DNA of 54,292 bases, taken from positions 1-54,292 of the forward strand of contig QHTE01000024.1 of NCBI GenBank assembly GCA_003220685.1. Reading direction: 5' to 3'. The DNA is from Candidatus Rokuibacteriota bacterium (lineage in GTDB: Bacteria > Methylomirabilota > Methylomirabilia > Rokubacteriales > CSP1-6). Numbering within the stretch: position 1 is the stretch's first letter; every line of letters starts with the position of its first letter. A model generated the notes under the pieces. It saw nothing but the letters and a program-made list of their open reading frames with translations. It was not told the origin of the DNA and searched no databases. A program made the position numbers and the translations under genes. Of this stretch, positions 16,341-24,839 are shown piece by piece.

Positions 16341-17174
16341 CAGTCCCTTCCAGTAGCGGCGCCCCTCGAGCCTCACGATCCGGCCGTAGCCCGGCGCCTC
16401 GAAGTGTCCGGCGGCGACGAGGATCTGCTCGCGCTCCAGCCGCTCGATGAGCGCCTTGCGCGTCTGCCGCGTCAGATCGGGATCCATGTCGGCGCGCGAG
16501 ACCCAGTCCGGCTCGAGCACCTGCACCGGGCTGTGCGCCGCGTCGCCGAGGACGAGCGCGCGCTCGCCCTTCGAGGTGACGAGGATGCTCATGTGCCCCG
16601 GCGTGTGCCCCGGCGTCGGCACCGCCGTCAGCTCGCGCGTGAGGCTCTGCTCGCCGTTCATGAACTCGACCAGGCCGAGGTCGGCCAGCGGCCACACGCA
16701 CTGCGGCGCGTTCACGAAACGCGTCGGCTGCAGCGCGGGGTCGTGGCACGAGTCCCAGTCCTTCTTGGGCATCCAGTAGCGCGCGCGGGGGAAGGTCGGG
16801 ACGTATTTCCCGCCCTCGGTCTTGAGGTTCCAGCCGACGTGGTCGCGGTGCAGGTGCGTCATGACGACCATGTCGATGTCGTCCGGCCGGACGCTCTTGG
16901 CCTTGAAGTCGTTCATCAGCTGGCCCCACGGCGCGTCGGGCGTCTCGGCCGGCTTCGGCCCGAGCCCGGTGTCGATGAGGACCGTCCGCCCGCCGGCGCG
17001 GATCAGGTACGAGCCGAGATTGAAGCGCACCTTGTGCTCGTGCAGGTGCGCCTCGTAGGGAGTCCAGTTCTCTTCCGCGATCGTCGGGAAGAAGTTGCAC
17101 AGGTCGAACTCGAGCATCCCGTCCGACAGCATCATGATCTCGACATCGCCGACGCGCACCACATGACTCGCCAT
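16338..17174 (-). CDS. Metallo-beta-lactamase-fold hydrolase
   Basis: A 278-residue MBL-fold enzyme. It has a metal site MTHLHRDHVG, a later His in TPGHTPGH, GDAAHSP with the bridging Asp, and a C-terminal His in AAGHFE. VLIDTGLG precedes the metal motif. The class includes lactonases and other cytoplasmic hydrolases. The layout resembles quorum-quenching-type or arylsulfatase-type MBL proteins, but the substrate cannot be assigned. It lies 80 bases downstream of livF in the same direction, so it may be the last gene of the Liv operon. Confidence 0.82.
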   Translation of the reverse strand: MASHVVRVGDVEIMMLSDGMLEFDLCNFFPTIAEENWTPYEAHLHEHKVRFNLGSYLIRAGGRTVLIDTGLGPKPAETPDAPWGQLMNDFKAKSVRPDDIDMVVMTHLHRDHVGWNLKTEGGKYVPTFPRARYWMPKKDWDSCHDPALQPTRFVNAPQCVWPLADLGLVEFMNGEQSLTRELTAVPTPGHTPGHMSILVTSKGERALVLGDAAHSPVQVLEPDWVSRADMDPDLTRQTRKALIERLEREQILVAAGHFEAPGYGRIVRLEGRRYWKGL

Positions 17175-17254
17175 GCTAGCCTCCGAGTCTCATTCGGGAT
17201 TGACGACGCTCAGCGCCGAGACTTTACAGGAGAGATCGCGCCGGCGCCAGCCCG

Positions 17255-17968
17255 CTAGCGGCGGCCGCCGAGGTACGCAGCCCGGACCAGGCTCGACCGC
17301 AAGAGCTCCGCCGCGGGCCCGCTGGCCACCAGGCGGCCGCGCTCGAGGACGAGCGCGTCGTCGGCGATCGCCAGCGCCTTGGCGACGTTCTGCTCGACGA
17401 GCAAGACCGTCACGTCCTCGTCGCGGATGCGCCGGACCAGCGTCATCACCTCGTCCACCAGCCGCGGTGCCAGGCCGAGCGACGGCTCGTCCAGCATCAG
17501 GAGCCTGGGCCGTCCGACCAAGGCGCGCGCCAGGGCGACCATCTGCTGCTCGCCGCCGCTCATCGAGCCGGCGAGCTGATTGCGACGCTCGCCGAGCCGC
17601 GGGAAGAGCGCCAGCGCCCGCTCGAGCCGCGCGGCCCGCTCCGGCCTGGCCAGGAGCCACCCGCCGAGCTGGAGGTTTTCCAGCACCGTCATCCGCGGGA
17701 AGAGGTGCCGGCCCTCGGCGACCAGGATCAACCCGGCGCGCACCGCCGCCGTCGCCGAGCCCGGCGGCAGCACCCGGCCGTCGACCATCGCCTGTCCGCC
17801 GCGCGGGAGCAAGCCGGCGAGCGATCTGAGCAAGGTGCTCTTGCCGGCGCCGTTGGAGCCGACGATCGCCGTGATCCGACCCGCGGCCAGGTCGAGATCG
17901 AGCCCATCGAGAATGCGAAAGCCGCTGTAGCCGGCCGAGAGCCCGGTGATTCGCAGCGCTGCGCTCAC
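17255..17968 (-). CDS. livF: Branched-chain amino acid ABC transporter ATPase LivF
   Basis: A 237-residue ABC ATPase with Walker A GSNGAGKST, Q-loop region ILVAEGRHLFPRMTV, signature SGGEQQM and Walker B LLMLDEPSLGLAP. The LFPRMTVLENL stretch is characteristic of LivF. With LivG it powers uptake through LivHM at the inner membrane. GTG 17968 overlaps the livG stop (GTGA). The imported substrate in such soil lineages is often not a branched-chain amino acid, so specificity rests with the binding protein. Confidence 0.9.
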   Translation of the reverse strand: MSAALRITGLSAGYSGFRILDGLDLDLAAGRITAIVGSNGAGKSTLLRSLAGLLPRGGQAMVDGRVLPPGSATAAVRAGLILVAEGRHLFPRMTVLENLQLGGWLLARPERAARLERALALFPRLGERRNQLAGSMSGGEQQMVALARALVGRPRLLMLDEPSLGLAPRLVDEVMTLVRRIRDEDVTVLLVEQNVAKALAIADDALVLERGRLVASGPAAELLRSSLVRAAYLGGRR

Positions 17969-18714
17969 GGCCGCGCCTCCGCCGCCCCGTCGCCGAGATA
18001 GGCTTCGATGACCAGGGGATCGCGCGCGACCGCCGACGGAATGCCCTCGGCGAGCTTGCGGCCCTGGTGCAGGACCAGGACGCGCTCGACCGCGTCGAGC
18101 AGCACGGCGACGGCGTGCTCGATCCACACGACTCCCAGACCGAGCTCGTCGCGGCAGCGGTGGACCAGGCGCGCCACCTTCTCGACCTCCGCGTGGGTCA
18201 AGCCGGCGGCGACCTCGTCGAGCAGTAGGATGCGCGGCCGTGTCGCCAGCGCCATGCCGATCTCGAGCAAGCGCTGCCGCGCCGGCGTGACGGCCCGCGC
18301 CGGCAGGGCCGCCGAGTCGGCGAGGCCGAGAAAGTCGAGGATCGCCGGCACCTCCGCGAGCGACGCGCGCTCGGCCCGCCGCCGGCGGCCGGCGAACTCG
18401 AGGCCGAACCGCACGCTCTCGGCGACGGTCATGTCGGCGAACACGCGCGGCGTCTGAAACGTCCGCGCGATCCCCGCGCGCGCGAAGACGTGCGCCGGCT
18501 TGCCGGTCAGATCGGCGCCGCCGACGAACAGGCGCCCCGACGCCGGCGTGACGAGGCCGGAGAGCGCGTTGAAGAAGGTGGTCTTGCCGGCGCCGTTGGG
18601 TCCGATGATCCCGACTACGGTCCGGTCGTCGACGTCGAGATCGACCCCGTCGACCGCGGTCAGCCCGCCGAAGCGGACGACGACCGAACGAGCGGCCAGC
18701 GCGGGTGTCGTCAC
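17965..18714 (-). CDS. livG: Branched-chain amino acid ABC transporter ATPase LivG
   Basis: A 249-residue ABC ATPase with Walker A GPNGAGKTT, FQTPRVFADMTVAESV and Walker B ILLLDEVAAGLTHAEVE. The signature loop reads VTPARQRLLEIGMAL where LSxGQ(Q)R is expected, so the canonical signature is degenerate (Thr-Pro-Ala in place of Ser-Gly-Gly). LivG proteins often show LSYGQQR, so this variant is worth noting. GTG 18714 is the start, 13 bases after the livM stop. It is the partner of LivF. Confidence 0.88.
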   Translation of the reverse strand: MTTPALAARSVVVRFGGLTAVDGVDLDVDDRTVVGIIGPNGAGKTTFFNALSGLVTPASGRLFVGGADLTGKPAHVFARAGIARTFQTPRVFADMTVAESVRFGLEFAGRRRRAERASLAEVPAILDFLGLADSAALPARAVTPARQRLLEIGMALATRPRILLLDEVAAGLTHAEVEKVARLVHRCRDELGLGVVWIEHAVAVLLDAVERVLVLHQGRKLAEGIPSAVARDPLVIEAYLGDGAAEARP

Positions 18715-18727
18715 CGCGCGGCCGCCG

Positions 18728-19651
18728 TCACCGCGCCGCCGTCGGGCGCTCGGCGCGGGCGCGGGTCTGCCAGAGGCCGGCCAGACCCTGCGGCAGATAG
18801 AGCACGGCGACGATCAACAGAATCCCGAGCGCGATCAGGTACGCGTACGGGAACTGCAGGCGCAGGAACTCCGCCAGCAGGCTGAACACGAGGGCGGCGA
18901 GCAGCGGCCCCGTGAGGCTCAGCGGGCCGCCGACGATCGCGATCAGCACGGTCTGCAGGCCGATGAACGGGTTGAAGACCGCCGTCGGGTCGATATAGGT
19001 CCAGCGCACCGCCATGGCGGCGCCCGCCGCGCCGGCGAAGGCCGCGCTGAGCGCGAAGCCGGCGACCTTCACCCGGCGCGTCGGCACACCGAGCGTCTGC
19101 GCCCGCTGCTCGTCGGCGCCGATCCCGATCAGTGCCAGCCCGAACCGGCTGCCGCGCACGACGACCGCGACTCCGACGGCGGCGACCGCGATGGCGAGCA
19201 CCGTGAGGTACACGGTGCGGCTCGACGGCGCCACCGTGAGCACGCGGCCGACCGTGCCGGCGTATTGCTTCTCGCCGTACGTGACGGCGTGACGCGTGAG
19301 CTCGCTCATGCCGAAGGTAAGGACCGCGAAGTACGTCCCGCGCAGGTGCAGGATCGCGAGGCCGGCGAGCCCCGCGAACGCCGCGGCGATGAGCGCGCCG
19401 CCGGCGATCACGACCGGCCAGGGCGCGGCGGCGACCGTCCAGGCGCTCACGTAGGCGCCGAGGCCGAAGAACGCGGACGTCCCCAGCGAGACGTAGCGCG
19501 TCGCCCCGGAGAACATCGCCCAGCTGGTCGCGAGCGCCACGTACATCAGGCACGACAGCGCCAGCGACACGAGAAAGTCGTCCAGCAGCCAGGGCAGGGC
19601 GGCCGCGACGGCGGCGCCGCCGGCCACGGCCGCGAGCCCGCGCCGCGCCAT
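18728..19651 (-). CDS. livM: Branched-chain amino acid ABC transporter permease LivM
   Basis: A 307-residue inner-membrane permease with about eight to ten hydrophobic segments. It carries SLGTSAFFGLGAYVSA near the N terminus, GTYFAVLTFGMSELTRH, and the LivM/LivH core AGFALSAAFAGAAGAAMA with GGPLSLTGPLLAALVF. It pairs with LivH to form the channel. ATG 19651 overlaps the livH stop (ATGA), indicating translational coupling and balanced subunit synthesis. Confidence 0.9.
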   Translation of the reverse strand: MARRGLAAVAGGAAVAAALPWLLDDFLVSLALSCLMYVALATSWAMFSGATRYVSLGTSAFFGLGAYVSAWTVAAAPWPVVIAGGALIAAAFAGLAGLAILHLRGTYFAVLTFGMSELTRHAVTYGEKQYAGTVGRVLTVAPSSRTVYLTVLAIAVAAVGVAVVVRGSRFGLALIGIGADEQRAQTLGVPTRRVKVAGFALSAAFAGAAGAAMAVRWTYIDPTAVFNPFIGLQTVLIAIVGGPLSLTGPLLAALVFSLLAEFLRLQFPYAYLIALGILLIVAVLYLPQGLAGLWQTRARAERPTAAR

Positions 19652-20520
19652 CAGCGGACGAAGAGACCGTTCGGGCGCGTGATCAGCACGAGCATGAAGA
19701 CGCCGTAGGAGAGCACCATCTTCAGCGACGGGCTCGTGAGGTGCATCCCGATCGCCTCGACGACGCCGAGGAGCAAGCCGCCGAGCAGGCTGCCGGTGAC
19801 GCTGCCGAACCCGCCGAGCGCGATCACGATCAGCGCCGTGACCGTGTAGGGCTCGCCCATCGACGGCGAGATCTCGAACACCATCGAGAGCAGTGCGCCG
19901 GCCGCGCCGGCCAGCGCCAGGCCGACGCCGAACACGGCCGGGTGCAGGCGCCGCACGTCGATGCCGACGAGCAAGGCGCCGGTCGGCGACTGCATCATGG
20001 CGCGCACCGCGCGGCCGAGCAGGGTCGCCCGCAGCACGGCGATGAGGCCGAGCCCGAGGACGAGCGCGGCCGCGAAGGCCACGAGCCGATTGGCGGTGAA
20101 GCCGACGCCGGCGATCGAGACCGTGCCCGCGAGATATTGATAGCCGCGGAGATCGGCGCCCCAGACCAGCAGCGCGACGTTCTGCACGACGAACATCAGC
20201 CCGAAGCCGACGAGCAGGCTCCGCGCCTCGAACGCCTCCACCTCCGGCGTCGTCTCCGCGAGCCGGCGGAAGCACAGACGATGCACCACCAGACCGACCA
20301 CGAAGAGCCCCACCAGCAGCGGCGGCAAGAACACGAACGGGCTCAGGTGCATCACGAGATAGGCCCAGTACGTGAGATACGCGCCGAGCATCAGGAACTC
20401 GCCGTGCGACACATTGAGGATGCGCATGAGGCCGTACTGAAGATTGAGCCCCATGGCCACCAGCGCGTAGATGCCGCCGGTGATGAGGCCGGAGACGACG
20501 AGCTCGATCCAGAGCCTCAC
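19651..20520 (-). CDS. livH: Branched-chain amino acid ABC transporter permease LivH
   Basis: A 289-residue polytopic permease. LITGGIYALVAMGLNLQYG and LNVSHGEFLMLGAY are the standard LivH N-terminal signatures, and GGFGSVTGSLLGGLLLGVVE is the cytoplasmic loop that contacts the ATPases. GTG 20520 is the start, 48 bases after the livK stop. It is the first permease gene after the binding protein in the order K-H-M-G-F, the usual arrangement. Confidence 0.92.
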   Translation of the reverse strand: MRLWIELVVSGLITGGIYALVAMGLNLQYGLMRILNVSHGEFLMLGAYLTYWAYLVMHLSPFVFLPPLLVGLFVVGLVVHRLCFRRLAETTPEVEAFEARSLLVGFGLMFVVQNVALLVWGADLRGYQYLAGTVSIAGVGFTANRLVAFAAALVLGLGLIAVLRATLLGRAVRAMMQSPTGALLVGIDVRRLHPAVFGVGLALAGAAGALLSMVFEISPSMGEPYTVTALIVIALGGFGSVTGSLLGGLLLGVVEAIGMHLTSPSLKMVLSYGVFMLVLITRPNGLFVR

Positions 20521-20568
20521 GGCGGGGCGGCGCCGCTCAGCCGGCGCGGCCCGTCGCGAGGCGCCGGG

Positions 20569-21753
20569 CTACTTCCACGCGGGCTTCGGCACGACGAGCT
20601 TGGCGGTCGCGCGATTCGCGGGCCATACGACCTCGAAGTCGCCGCCGACCCACTGGCCCACGGTGCCCGGGAACTGGATCTCCGACCCCTTGAAGCGCAC
20701 CGGCCCGATGATCGTCGCGTGCTCGTTGGACGCGATGTATTCACGGATCGCCTTGCGGTCCATGCCGACCTTCTCGATCGCCGCCTGGAGGATCTGCAGG
20801 CCCGCCCAGCAGTGGGCGCTGGCCCAGCGGTCGGGCTCCTTCTGGAAGCGCTTCACGTGGGCGTCGAAGTACGCCTTCGCGGCGGGGCTCGTCTTCACGC
20901 TCCACGACCCGATGCCGCTGACACCGTCGGAGTCGGCGCCCATCACCTGCTTGTAGAGCGGAAACGCCGTGCCGACGGCGGTGAAGAACACCTTGGGGTT
21001 GAAGCCGATCTCCTTCGACTGCTTGGACGCGAGGATCGTGTCGGGCGGATAGGTGAGCCCGACGAACGCGTCGGGATTCTTGTCCTTGATCGCCCGCAGC
21101 ACCGGCGAGAGATCCTTGATGCCCAGGGGATAGCTCTTCTTGTCGACGATCTCGATGCCCTTGGCTTTCACGGCCGGCTCGAACGCGGCGATGTTCTCGA
21201 GCCCGAACACGTCGTCCATGTAGATGACGGCGACGGTCTTGACGCCGTTGGCCGCGAGCATGTCGGCCGCGGCGGCCATCAGCACGTAGGGCTGGGGCAG
21301 CATCGAGAAGAAGTTGGGGAGCTTCATGTCGACGAGCTTCATCGAGAGCGCCGTCGGCGCCAGCACCGGATAGCCGTGCTTGTCGGCGAGCGGCGCCACC
21401 GCGAAGTTCGCGGTCGAGCCCCAGGGCGGCAGGATCAGGTCCACCTTGTCCGTCACCATCAGCTTCTCGAACGTGCGGACGATCGTCTCGACCTCGCTGC
21501 GGTCGTCGTAGCTCACCAGCTCGATCTTGCGCTTCTGCCCCTTGACGTTGAGCCCGCCGGCGGCGTTGACCTGCTCGGCCCAGAGGATGTAGCTCGGCTC
21601 CTGCGTGGCCTGGGCGCCCGGCGCGAAGGGCCCCGTGCGCGAGATGGCGTAGCCGATCTTGATCGGCGGCGCGTCGGACTGCGCACTCGTGTCGAGGCTC
21701 GCGCCGACGAGGACCAGAGCCGCGACGAGGGCGATGGCGAGCACACGCATCAT
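20569..21753 (-). CDS. livK: Periplasmic Leu/Ile/Val-type substrate-binding protein LivK
   Basis: A 394-residue binding protein with a Sec signal peptide (cleavage likely after SAQ around residue 25), then IKIGYAISRTGPFAPGAQATQ typical of the type-I periplasmic fold. The mature lobes include LILPPWGSTANFAVAPLADKHGYP. It captures the substrate for LivHMGF. ATG 21753 follows GGAGGAG. A TATAAT lies about 60 bases upstream. The ligand is unknown. Homologues in catabolic loci often bind aromatic or aliphatic acids rather than amino acids. Confidence 0.9.
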   Translation of the reverse strand: MMRVLAIALVAALVLVGASLDTSAQSDAPPIKIGYAISRTGPFAPGAQATQEPSYILWAEQVNAAGGLNVKGQKRKIELVSYDDRSEVETIVRTFEKLMVTDKVDLILPPWGSTANFAVAPLADKHGYPVLAPTALSMKLVDMKLPNFFSMLPQPYVLMAAAADMLAANGVKTVAVIYMDDVFGLENIAAFEPAVKAKGIEIVDKKSYPLGIKDLSPVLRAIKDKNPDAFVGLTYPPDTILASKQSKEIGFNPKVFFTAVGTAFPLYKQVMGADSDGVSGIGSWSVKTSPAAKAYFDAHVKRFQKEPDRWASAHCWAGLQILQAAIEKVGMDRKAIREYIASNEHATIIGPVRFKGSEIQFPGTVGQWVGGDFEVVWPANRATAKLVVPKPAWK

Positions 21754-21811
21754 GGTGGCGTCTCCTCCGGCGCCGCCGTTGGCCGTCCTCGCAGCGCCAT
21801 GGCTGCGCCGG

Positions 21812-21817
21812 ATTATA
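21812..21817 (-). promoter_or_regulatory. -10 box of the livKHMGF operon
   Basis: A perfect TATAAT reads on the minus strand 58 bases upstream of the livK ATG. No good -35 is visible 16-18 bases further up, so activation by a regulator is possible. It shares this 160-base gap with the divergent Rieske oxygenase gene. Confidence 0.5.
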
Positions 21818-21914
21818 TGCTAACGTCTACGCGAACGACGACGCGCGGGTCGCTGCAGGCCGTCGCGGGGCTGGGGCCCCGCCGGCCGAGGCGCAACTAT
21901 AAAAGGACCATGAC

Positions 21915-23222
21915 ATGCTGAGTCGCGAAGACAACGAGCTTCTGTGTCGGGTCGGGCGCGGAACTCCGATGGGCGAGCTGATGCGCCAGTACTGGGTGCC
22001 GGCCGCCCTGTCGAGCGAGCTGCCGGAGCGCGAAGGCGCTCCGCTCCGCGTGCGACTCCTGGGCGAGGATCTGATCGCGTTTCGCACGACGTCCGGAGCC
22101 GTCGGGCTCGTGCGCAACAGCTGTCCCCACCGCGGCGCCAGCCTCTTCTACGGCCGCAACGAGGCGGAAGGTCTGCGGTGCGTGTACCACGGCTGGAAGT
22201 TCGACGTGACCGGGCGCTGCGTCGACATGCCCAACGAGCCGGAAGAGAGCAACTTCAAGCAAAAGGTGCGGGCCGTCGCCTATCCTTGCGTGGAGCGCGC
22301 CGGCCTCGTCTGGGCCTATCTCGGGCCTCGCGAGACGCCGCCGCCCCTGCCGGAGCTCGAACCCACCTTGCTGGCCGACAGCACCATCCAGATCTATCAG
22401 CGCGAGTGCAACTGGATGCAGGCGCTCGAGGGCGACATCGACACGTGCCACACGGTGTTCCTGCACCTCGGCAGCGTGAGCGCCGACGAGGCGCGGCCCG
22501 GCACCTGGGCCCGCTATTCGCTCGCCGATCGGGCGCCGCTGTACGCGGTGAGCGACATGGATTTCGGCGTCATGTACGGCGCCTATCGTCCGGCCGAGGC
22601 CGACACGAACTACTGGCGTATCGCGAACTTCCTGTTCCCGTTCTACGCGATGGTGCCGACGGGCGTGCTCGGGCTCGAGATCCGGGTGCGCGCGTGGGTG
22701 CCGATGGACGACCAGCACACGCTGGCCATCACCATCGCGCGGGGTCCGCAGGGAACGCGCAACGCCGGCCGCCAGGTCGTGAACCCGCCGCGGACGCTAC
22801 CGAACACCACCGACTGGTACGGGCGCTTCCGCTGCGTCGCCAACGCCGCCAACGATTACCAGATCGACCGCAAGGCGCAGAAGACGATCAGCTACACGGG
22901 CATCGACGCCATCTTTCTACAAGACCAGGCGGTCACCGAGAGCATGGGCCCGATCTACGACCGCACGAACGAGCGCCTGGGCAGCAGCGACGCCATGGTC
23001 ATCCGGACGCGCAAGCGGCTGATCGACGCCGCGAAGGCGCTTCGCGAGAGCGGCAAGGTGCCACCCGGCGTCGACGATCCGAGCGTGTACGCGGTGAGGT
23101 CAGGCGGTGTCGTATTGCCGCGCGACGCGGATTGGATCGAGGCGACGCGCGAGCTTCGCCGAGCCGGCGTCACGCACCCGGGGCTGAGCCGCGACGTGCT
23201 CGGAGGCATGCCGGCGGTCTAG
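21915..23222 (+). CDS. Rieske non-haem iron oxygenase, phthalate-dioxygenase-like alpha subunit
   Basis: A 435-residue aromatic-ring oxygenase. The Rieske [2Fe-2S] ligands are Cys70/His72 (CPHRG) and Cys89/His92 (CVYHGW). The mononuclear iron site is in EGDIDTCHTVFLH. The length and the C-terminal extension fit the phthalate/phenoxybenzoate dioxygenase group, which receives electrons from a separate reductase. No reductase or ferredoxin gene is adjacent. The start ATG 21915 follows AAAAGGA. The same stretch (TATAAA 21898-21903) could also be a -10. It is divergent from livK, so transport and oxidation of one compound may be linked. Confidence 0.88.
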   Translation: MLSREDNELLCRVGRGTPMGELMRQYWVPAALSSELPEREGAPLRVRLLGEDLIAFRTTSGAVGLVRNSCPHRGASLFYGRNEAEGLRCVYHGWKFDVTGRCVDMPNEPEESNFKQKVRAVAYPCVERAGLVWAYLGPRETPPPLPELEPTLLADSTIQIYQRECNWMQALEGDIDTCHTVFLHLGSVSADEARPGTWARYSLADRAPLYAVSDMDFGVMYGAYRPAEADTNYWRIANFLFPFYAMVPTGVLGLEIRVRAWVPMDDQHTLAITIARGPQGTRNAGRQVVNPPRTLPNTTDWYGRFRCVANAANDYQIDRKAQKTISYTGIDAIFLQDQAVTESMGPIYDRTNERLGSSDAMVIRTRKRLIDAAKALRESGKVPPGVDDPSVYAVRSGGVVLPRDADWIEATRELRRAGVTHPGLSRDVLGGMPAV

Positions 23223-23236
23223 ATGGTCGTCCCGCG

Positions 23237-23647
23237 CTAGTCCGCGGCGAGGACGACGATCTCGATCCTGGTCACGCCGTCGCCGGTCATGCCGAGGGTC
23301 CTCGCGGCCGCCCGGCTCACGTCGAGAACGCGATCGTTCACCCACGGCCCTCGATCGTTCACGCGCACCACGACGCTCCGCCCGTTCTCGAGGTTCGTCA
23401 CGCGCAGGCGGGTCCCGAAGGGCATCGTGCGGTGTGCGGCCGTGAGCTTGTTCATGTCGAACACTTCGCCCGACGCGGTCGCGCGTCCCTGGTGACGTTC
23501 TCCGTACCAGGACGCGAACCCCACGATGCGGGTACCAGGCGCCGCTGCCGGCCGGCTCGCCTTCGTCGCGGCGCAACCCGCGGCCGCCAGCGCGAGCGCG
23601 ACGAGGCCGAGTCCCGCCAGGCGATACCGCCGACACCGAGTCGGCAC
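23237..23647 (-). CDS. rlpA: RlpA-like double-psi beta-barrel lipoprotein
   Basis: A 136-residue lipoprotein with lipobox LAAAGC and a single DPBB domain: GFASWYGERHQGRATASGEVFD, LTAAHRTMPFGTRLRVTN and VRVNDRGPWVNDRVLDVS. This is the catalytic half of RlpA, a septal lytic transglycosylase acting on denuded glycan strands. The C-terminal SPOR domain of E. coli RlpA is absent, so septal targeting is doubtful. GTG 23647 is the start. The gene is convergent with the Rieske gene, with a 14-base gap. Confidence 0.85.
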   Translation of the reverse strand: MPTRCRRYRLAGLGLVALALAAAGCAATKASRPAAAPGTRIVGFASWYGERHQGRATASGEVFDMNKLTAAHRTMPFGTRLRVTNLENGRSVVVRVNDRGPWVNDRVLDVSRAAARTLGMTGDGVTRIEIVVLAAD

Positions 23648-23684
23648 GGGTGTTCAGGCGCCGCGGCGCGCCCCCCGCGCGACC

Positions 23685-24020
23685 CTAGCGGGCGGCTGTG
23701 GCGCGGCTGGGTGAAGTGTTCCCGACGAACATCGGAGCCTCGCGTCCTCGCATGACGTTGGGCGTGACGACCCAGGACCCGCCGCAAGAGGCCATCGCCA
23801 CCTTGCCCGCCGTCCGCGGCGAGACGATCGCGGTGAATCCGCTAGCGATTCCGCCGAGGATGCAGAACCCGGCCTTGACCGGCGCGTAGATTATCGTCCC
23901 GAACGCGCTGCCCGCCGCAGATCCGACCTCAACAAAGGTGGACTCGGGGCTGGCCCAGCCCGGCGCGCTCGGGCCCACCAACGCCAGAACGATCAGGATC
24001 GCGAGGATTCGTCGTATCAC
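23685..24020 (-). CDS. Small secreted/membrane protein of unknown function
   Basis: A 111-residue protein with a signal peptide (ILAILIVLALVGPSAPGWA). A second hydrophobic Gly-rich stretch, GTIIYAPVKAGFCILGGIASGFTAI, probably spans or associates with a membrane. The C terminus holds GGSWVVTPNVMRG. GTG 24020 is chosen because an excellent GGAGGTGA lies just upstream at 24023-24030. I do not recognise a named family. The pattern APVKAGFCILGG looks conserved rather than random. Confidence 0.65.
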   Translation of the reverse strand: MIRRILAILIVLALVGPSAPGWASPESTFVEVGSAAGSAFGTIIYAPVKAGFCILGGIASGFTAIVSPRTAGKVAMASCGGSWVVTPNVMRGREAPMFVGNTSPSRATAAR

Positions 24021-24095
24021 GTGTCACCTCCATGGGAGTCTTGGCTCCCAACGATACCAAACCGGCGGCCGCAGAGCGACCCGCCCGCGCGCGCG

Positions 24096-24479
24096 TCAGT
24101 TGCTCGAGCCGCCGCGGCTGCCCCAGTCGAAGGCGAGCACCTGGACCCGATACGACGCGGCCGCTACGGCTACCGGCGCGCTGAAGTAGGCGCGATTGCC
24201 GGGTGGGACGTTCCCGAGGACCCACGTCGACGACTTGCCGACGACGTTGCCGGAGGCGTCGAGGCTCTCGATGGAGAGCTGCATCCGCTCGGCCGGCGTG
24301 CCGGGGTTCAGGTTGTAGACGTAGCCGCTGACGACGGGTCGCGTCGCGCTCGGCACGACCTGAAACTCGATCCGGAAGTATCGATCGAGCGTCTCCTGCG
24401 CATAGTTCAGCGCCGCCGCGTGGCCGGCGCCGATCAGCACCGCAACCGCGACCAGCAGAGCGAGACGAACCCCACGCAT
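24096..24479 (-). CDS. Secreted FxLYD-like beta-sandwich protein
   Basis: A 127-residue protein with a clear signal peptide (RLALLVAVAVLIGAGHAAA) and an immunoglobulin-like body. The PVVSGYVYNLNPGTPAERMQLSIESLDASGNVVG pattern resembles FxLYD/DUF3426 domains, which are extracytoplasmic. ATG 24479 follows GGAGG. The longer reading with 24 more residues upstream would bury the signal peptide. Its function is unknown. It sits among other small envelope proteins. Confidence 0.65.
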   Translation of the reverse strand: MRGVRLALLVAVAVLIGAGHAAALNYAQETLDRYFRIEFQVVPSATRPVVSGYVYNLNPGTPAERMQLSIESLDASGNVVGKSSTWVLGNVPPGNRAYFSAPVAVAAASYRVQVLAFDWGSRGGSSN

Positions 24480-24599
24480 CGGCGCACCTCCGACACGAAA
24501 ACTCGGAACCATCGGTACGGGTTCCGCGTTCCGCCGGTGCCGTGCCGGCATCCCGAGGGCCCGCCCAACGCTTAGGACGGCGGGCGACGCGCCGACGAT

Positions 24600-24839
24600 T
24601 CACTTCTCCATCCGCACCGTGTAGCCCCGTCGCTCCATGCACCGGTTGAAGATCGCGCGGTCCACGCGCGGCGATCCCGGGAGCGAGACCAATCGGGGAT
24701 CGGTCGCTTCCTTGCGGCAGAGCGCCATGTCGTGGTCGTACTGCGCCTGCGTCACGCTCCGCTTCTCGTACACCCACTGCTGCGTCGCGCACGCGGCGAG
24801 CCACGCCGCCGCGCCGAGGAGCGCCGCCACGCGCCGCAT
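24600..24839 (-). CDS. Small lipoprotein of unknown function
   Basis: A 79-residue protein with signal and lipobox WLAACA. A short mature domain with two Cys (ALCRKEA and FNRCMERRGY) may form a disulfide. The RCMERRGY ending is common in small periplasmic proteins of proteobacteria. Its ATG overlaps the stop of the solute-binding protein gene by one base (TAATG), so it is co-translated with it. Confidence 0.65.
   Translation of the reverse strand: MRRVAALLGAAAWLAACATQQWVYEKRSVTQAQYDHDMALCRKEATDPRLVSLPGSPRVDRAIFNRCMERRGYTVRMEK

Noticed and set aside
21898..21903. TATAAA as the -10 of the Rieske gene
   Set aside because: The same bases form the ribosome site AAAAGGA with normal spacing to ATG 21915, and no -35 is visible.
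19741..21921. 726-codon plus-strand frame across livH and livK
   Set aside because: It is antisense to two clear Liv genes and shows low-complexity His/Asp/Arg composition.
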